8,065 nucleotides of DNA from contig JAUVIY010000106.1 of assembly GCA_030592625.1 (NCBI GenBank), forward strand, positions 1 through 8,065, read 5' to 3'. A program made the position numbers and the translations under genes. Source of the DNA: Spirochaeta sp. Lineage in GTDB: Bacteria; Spirochaetota; Spirochaetia; DSM-2461. The first letter of the stretch is position 1, and the number at the start of each line of letters is the position of its first letter. The notes beneath the pieces were generated by a model, which saw nothing but the letters and a program-made list of their open reading frames with translations, was not told where the DNA came from and made no database searches. Below, piece after piece: positions 5,537-8,065 of the stretch.

Positions 5537-7000
5537 CTACCGATACGATTCCACCTTCTCGTTGAACTCAACAATCAACTTGTCCAGCCCGTCCCGAGAC
5601 GCATAGATATTGTCCCAGTAATCCCGATCATACCATTGGGCATTGATTTCCTCGTATGTTTTGCCCTGCTGTTCCACCCAGGTATAATACTTCAGGTTGT
5701 GGACACGTTTTTTATCCTCGTAACGGAGCTCCAACATGGAATCGATTCCGAGCTGTTGGAGCATTTCGTAATCGGCGACAGCATCATCCCGGGTGTAAGC
5801 CCCGCGCTCGGCGGTGAGTTCGGCCAGACGTGAGGTGTACATGGCCTCGGAGTCGGTGAAGACGGTCATCACCACATCGTCCTCTGTGAGCTCATAGTAC
5901 TTGGCCATTTTCACTGCGGTGAGCATGTTGCAGATGCTGCTGATCCCAAGCAAGTCCAGCCGTTTCAGCACCTCGTCTTTTACACCCTTGGATGTCAGAA
6001 AGTCCCGGCCGACAGGCTCGTTGAAGAGCCGGAGCAATCTCATGGTGTGTTCATCGTCTATGGCCGCCACCATATCGGTATCCTTTACGTTATGAACCCA
6101 GGGAACATGCTTATCGCCGATTCCTTCGATACGGTGGGCACCAAAACCGTTGTTCAGAATCGTGGGGCATTGGAGAGCTTCGCTTACCGCCACTTTGGCA
6201 TTTGGGAAAGCATTCTTGATGTAGGTCCCCGAACCCAGGGTGCCGCCGGATCCCGATGAAAGACAGACGCCGGCCAGGCGGCTCCGTTCCCCGGCTTCCG
6301 CCTGGAACACCTTTTCGAAGGCGGGTCCTGTGATTTCATGATGCCACAGGGTGTTGGGCATCTGATCGAACTGATTGAATATGAAAATCCCTTCCCCATA
6401 TTCAGCGTCCAGCTCATGGCATTTATCAAATATCTCTTTGACGTTACTTTCTGAACCCGGAGTGGCGATGGTCTCATCGGCCATGTTCTGGAGCCACTCG
6501 AAGCGTTCCTGGGACATCTCTTCGGGCAGGATGGCGATAGACTTACAGGCCAGGAGCCGGGAGATATAAGCGCCGCCGCGGCAGTAGTTACCGGTGGAGG
6601 GCCAAACCGCCATGTTCTTCTCGGGATCGAACTGACCGGTTACCAGAGTGGAAACCAGGCAACTGTAGGCCGCTCCAACCTTATGGGCTCCGGTAGGAAA
6701 GAATTCACCGGCGAGACCGATTATCCGGGCTTTGACACCGCTGATTTCCGAGGGTATCTCCAAATAGTTGATCCCGGTGAAACCACCACCGGATTCCACC
6801 GGTTCGTTTTCCCAGGTAACCCGGAAGAGGTTGCGGGAATGCACTTCGTCCCGGCCGATTTCTTTCAGCTCTTCCTTTATCTTCTCAGGCACGAGAGAAG
6901 GATCGGCCATTTGGGCAAAGGTGGGTAAAATGATATCCAGCTGGGCGCAGGTTTTCGCGTTCTTTTCGATTTGGGCTTCATTTCTGGTCAGGTCGATCAT
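5537..7000 (-). CDS. Fold-type II PLP-dependent lyase/synthase-like enzyme, substrate unknown
   Basis: This 487-residue cytosolic enzyme belongs to the tryptophan synthase beta/cysteine synthase/threonine deaminase superfamily. The segment FFPTGAHKVGAAYS supplies the probable Schiff-base lysine K107, comparable to the HK of tryptophan synthase beta. PSTGNYCRGGAYISRLL (134-150) fits the substrate carboxylate-binding loop. SSGSGGTLGSG (about 248-258) fits the glycine-rich PLP-phosphate loop. FTDS (381-384) lies where Ser/Thr usually contacts the pyridine nitrogen. A charged, aromatic-rich tail of roughly 90-100 residues follows, making the protein longer than most relatives of about 320-420. 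The start is set by AAGGAG at 7009-7014, 8 nt before the ATG, and by the ATGA overlap with the FAD subunit stop. E. coli encodes another fold-type II enzyme, diaminopropionate ammonia-lyase YgeX, in its purine locus. An analogous ammonia-releasing role here is inference; the motifs and length do not make this a YgeX orthologue. The fold is certain, the reaction is not. Confidence 0.9.
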   Translation of the reverse strand: MIDLTRNEAQIEKNAKTCAQLDIILPTFAQMADPSLVPEKIKEELKEIGRDEVHSRNLFRVTWENEPVESGGGFTGINYLEIPSEISGVKARIIGLAGEFFPTGAHKVGAAYSCLVSTLVTGQFDPEKNMAVWPSTGNYCRGGAYISRLLACKSIAILPEEMSQERFEWLQNMADETIATPGSESNVKEIFDKCHELDAEYGEGIFIFNQFDQMPNTLWHHEITGPAFEKVFQAEAGERSRLAGVCLSSGSGGTLGSGTYIKNAFPNAKVAVSEALQCPTILNNGFGAHRIEGIGDKHVPWVHNVKDTDMVAAIDDEHTMRLLRLFNEPVGRDFLTSKGVKDEVLKRLDLLGISSICNMLTAVKMAKYYELTEDDVVMTVFTDSEAMYTSRLAELTAERGAYTRDDAVADYEMLQQLGIDSMLELRYEDKKRVHNLKYYTWVEQQGKTYEEINAQWYDRDYWDNIYASRDGLDKLIVEFNEKVESYR

Positions 7001-7935
7001 GTGTTGTTCTCCTTGAGATGTGCAGCGAGGGATGAAATCACCTCGCTGATGAGGTTCAGCGCCACGGTCTTCCTGTACCGAGCCGTGGATCGCTGGTCGT
7101 CTATAGGTTTGATACTGGGAGCAGCAGCTTCCACCGCGGCCGCCGCCAGTTCCTTACCGGCAGACCCTATCAGATGCGCCGATGATTTTCCATTCAATAA
7201 GGCTTCAGCCTCAGGCACCCGGATCACTGTCGGTCCCACGGCGCCGAAAGCCAGTGTGAATCGGGTGATGCGTCCGGCTTCAGTCCAAGCCGATGCCGCC
7301 GCCGAAATTTTGGTGAGGGCGTTGGCCCGGCGGGTGCCGACTTTACGCCAGTACCCCCAATCGGGCAGGGGTCGTCCGATACGGATCGCCGTAATGAGTT
7401 CATTATCGGCCAGGAGGGTGCGGCCCGGGCCGGTAATGAAATCCGTAACGGCCAGAACCCGCTCTCCGCCACTTGAGGCCAGGATTACTTCGGCATCCAG
7501 GACATAGAGTGCCGCAACGGTGTCTCCCGCCGGAGACGCATTAGCAACGTTTCCGGCCATGGTGGCCCGCTGTCTCAGAGCCGGAGCCCCGAGATCCGCA
7601 GCGGCGGCCCTGAGCACTTCGGGAATGGCTGCCAGGGATGAAGCATCAGCCGAGGCGCCCGATTCGGCGTAGGCCGCCCGCTCCCCGGGATCCCCGGCAA
7701 CCACAGCCAGGGGCACCGAAGCACCGATTTCAAGGGCGCTGCCGGCCTCCCGAATAACCCGTAACTCGGAAATGGTATCCACAAATATCACCGGGCCCTC
7801 TATGGTCGGAGGCATGCCGTTCTTCGCCCGATAACGGACCATCAGATCAGTTCCGCCTGCAAAAGGCAGGGCACCGGTTTCCTCACGGATTCTGAGAGCC
7901 TCAGTCAGGGTGTCGGGTTTAAAAGTGTTTACCAT
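6997..7935 (-). CDS. FAD-binding subunit of a molybdenum hydroxylase (XdhB/CoxM type)
   Basis: The 312-residue product is the medium subunit that carries FAD and passes electrons from the [2Fe-2S] subunit to NAD+ or another acceptor. The first FAD-binding motif is PFAGGTDLMVRYR at about residues 24-36. The second is TMAGNVANASPAGD at about 125-138, where the family usually has ATIGGNxxNASPAGD. A ProGly-containing FITGPGRT segment follows at about 166-173, and the C-terminal part (about 197-300) fits the CO-dehydrogenase flavoprotein C-terminal domain. The length is normal for the family. The stretch at about 79-118, between the two FAD motifs, is alanine-rich and looks somewhat expanded. The ATG at 7935 is preceded by a purine-rich AAGGGGAAGGGA. 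The gene overlaps the [2Fe-2S] gene by 7 nt upstream and the PLP-enzyme gene by 4 nt downstream, so it belongs to the same operon. It resembles general XdhB/CoxM proteins more than E. coli XdhB, so no symbol is assigned. Confidence 0.93.
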   Translation of the reverse strand: MVNTFKPDTLTEALRIREETGALPFAGGTDLMVRYRAKNGMPPTIEGPVIFVDTISELRVIREAGSALEIGASVPLAVVAGDPGERAAYAESGASADASSLAAIPEVLRAAAADLGAPALRQRATMAGNVANASPAGDTVAALYVLDAEVILASSGGERVLAVTDFITGPGRTLLADNELITAIRIGRPLPDWGYWRKVGTRRANALTKISAAASAWTEAGRITRFTLAFGAVGPTVIRVPEAEALLNGKSSAHLIGSAGKELAAAAVEAAAPSIKPIDDQRSTARYRKTVALNLISEVISSLAAHLKENNT

Positions 7936-8065
7936 ATTCCCTTCCCCTTTTCCGCGGCCATGCGCACCGCGTCGATAATCATGTCGTATCCGGTGCAGCG
8001 GCAGAGATTCCCCGCCAGAGCTTCCCGGATGGCCTGTTCGTCGGGATCGGGATTCTGCCGCAGCA
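7929..8065 (-). CDS. [2Fe-2S] subunit of a molybdenum hydroxylase (xanthine dehydrogenase family), C-terminal fragment
   Basis: This is the small iron-sulfur subunit of a three-subunit xanthine dehydrogenase/aldehyde oxidoreductase-type enzyme, which passes electrons from the molybdenum centre to FAD. Only the last 44 residues are in the window; the 5' part lies beyond base 8065. The visible peptide reads LRQNPDPDEQAIREAL and then GNLCRCTGYDMIIDAV. The CRCTGY motif carries the last two cysteines of the C-terminal helical [2Fe-2S] domain of this family, and the helix after it ends within about 20 residues, as expected. The TAA stop overlaps the ATG of the FAD subunit gene within ATGGTAA (7 nt), which indicates translational coupling. 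The family and domain are clear. The substrate (xanthine, hypoxanthine, nicotinate or another) cannot be read from this fragment. The molybdopterin subunit of this enzyme is not in the window and probably lies upstream. Confidence 0.93.
   Translation of the reverse strand, partial: LRQNPDPDEQAIREALAGNLCRCTGYDMIIDAVRMAAEKGKGIW

Noticed and set aside
5537..7000. Diaminopropionate ammonia-lyase (YgeX) or tryptophan synthase beta
   Set aside because: The protein is longer than either family, and apart from shared fold-type II elements the sequence does not match what I recall of them.

Overview
The window is a dense bacterial purine-catabolism locus. All recognisable genes lie on the minus strand, so the order below follows transcription, from high to low coordinates. 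It is moderately GC-rich with strong GGAGG/AAGGAG-type ribosome binding sites and ATGA stop/start overlaps. The sequence does not fix the organism. The gene set resembles the E. coli xdh/ygf purine region and the related loci of anaerobic or facultative purine- and urate-degrading bacteria. The TTGAATTGAGAAT-type low-complexity spacer recalls spacers I associate with spirochaetes, but that is a weak impression.

Region A (8065 to 5537) begins with the C-terminal end of a [2Fe-2S] subunit of a molybdenum hydroxylase (xanthine dehydrogenase family), cut by the window edge. It overlaps its FAD-binding partner subunit by 7 nt. That gene overlaps by 4 nt a 487-residue fold-type II PLP enzyme whose substrate I cannot name.

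Region B (5536 to 5165) is a 372-nt gene-free spacer. On the plus strand a 69-nt stretch with no C is followed, after a short gap, by a 107-nt stretch with no G. The spacer also holds 36-bp and 14-bp tandem repeats, inverted repeats, two hairpins and a canonical G-quadruplex motif.

Region C (5164 to 85) is a tightly coupled three-gene block: an 8-oxoguanine deaminase-type amidohydrolase, a YgfM-like FAD subunit and an XdhD-like molybdopterin subunit, each junction an ATGA overlap. The order matches E. coli ssnA-ygfM-xdhD as I recall it, but the amidohydrolase looks like 8-oxoguanine deaminase rather than SsnA. XdhD keeps the ferredoxin-like N-terminal fold but has lost all its cluster cysteines. 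The last 84 nt hold a hairpin, a possible RBS and perhaps the first three codons of another gene.

Working model (inference): the deaminase converts 8-oxoguanine to urate and ammonia. The two molybdenum hydroxylase systems, one canonical three-subunit type and one XdhD/YgfM type, interconvert oxidised purines. The PLP enzyme may handle an amino acid released downstream of ring opening.
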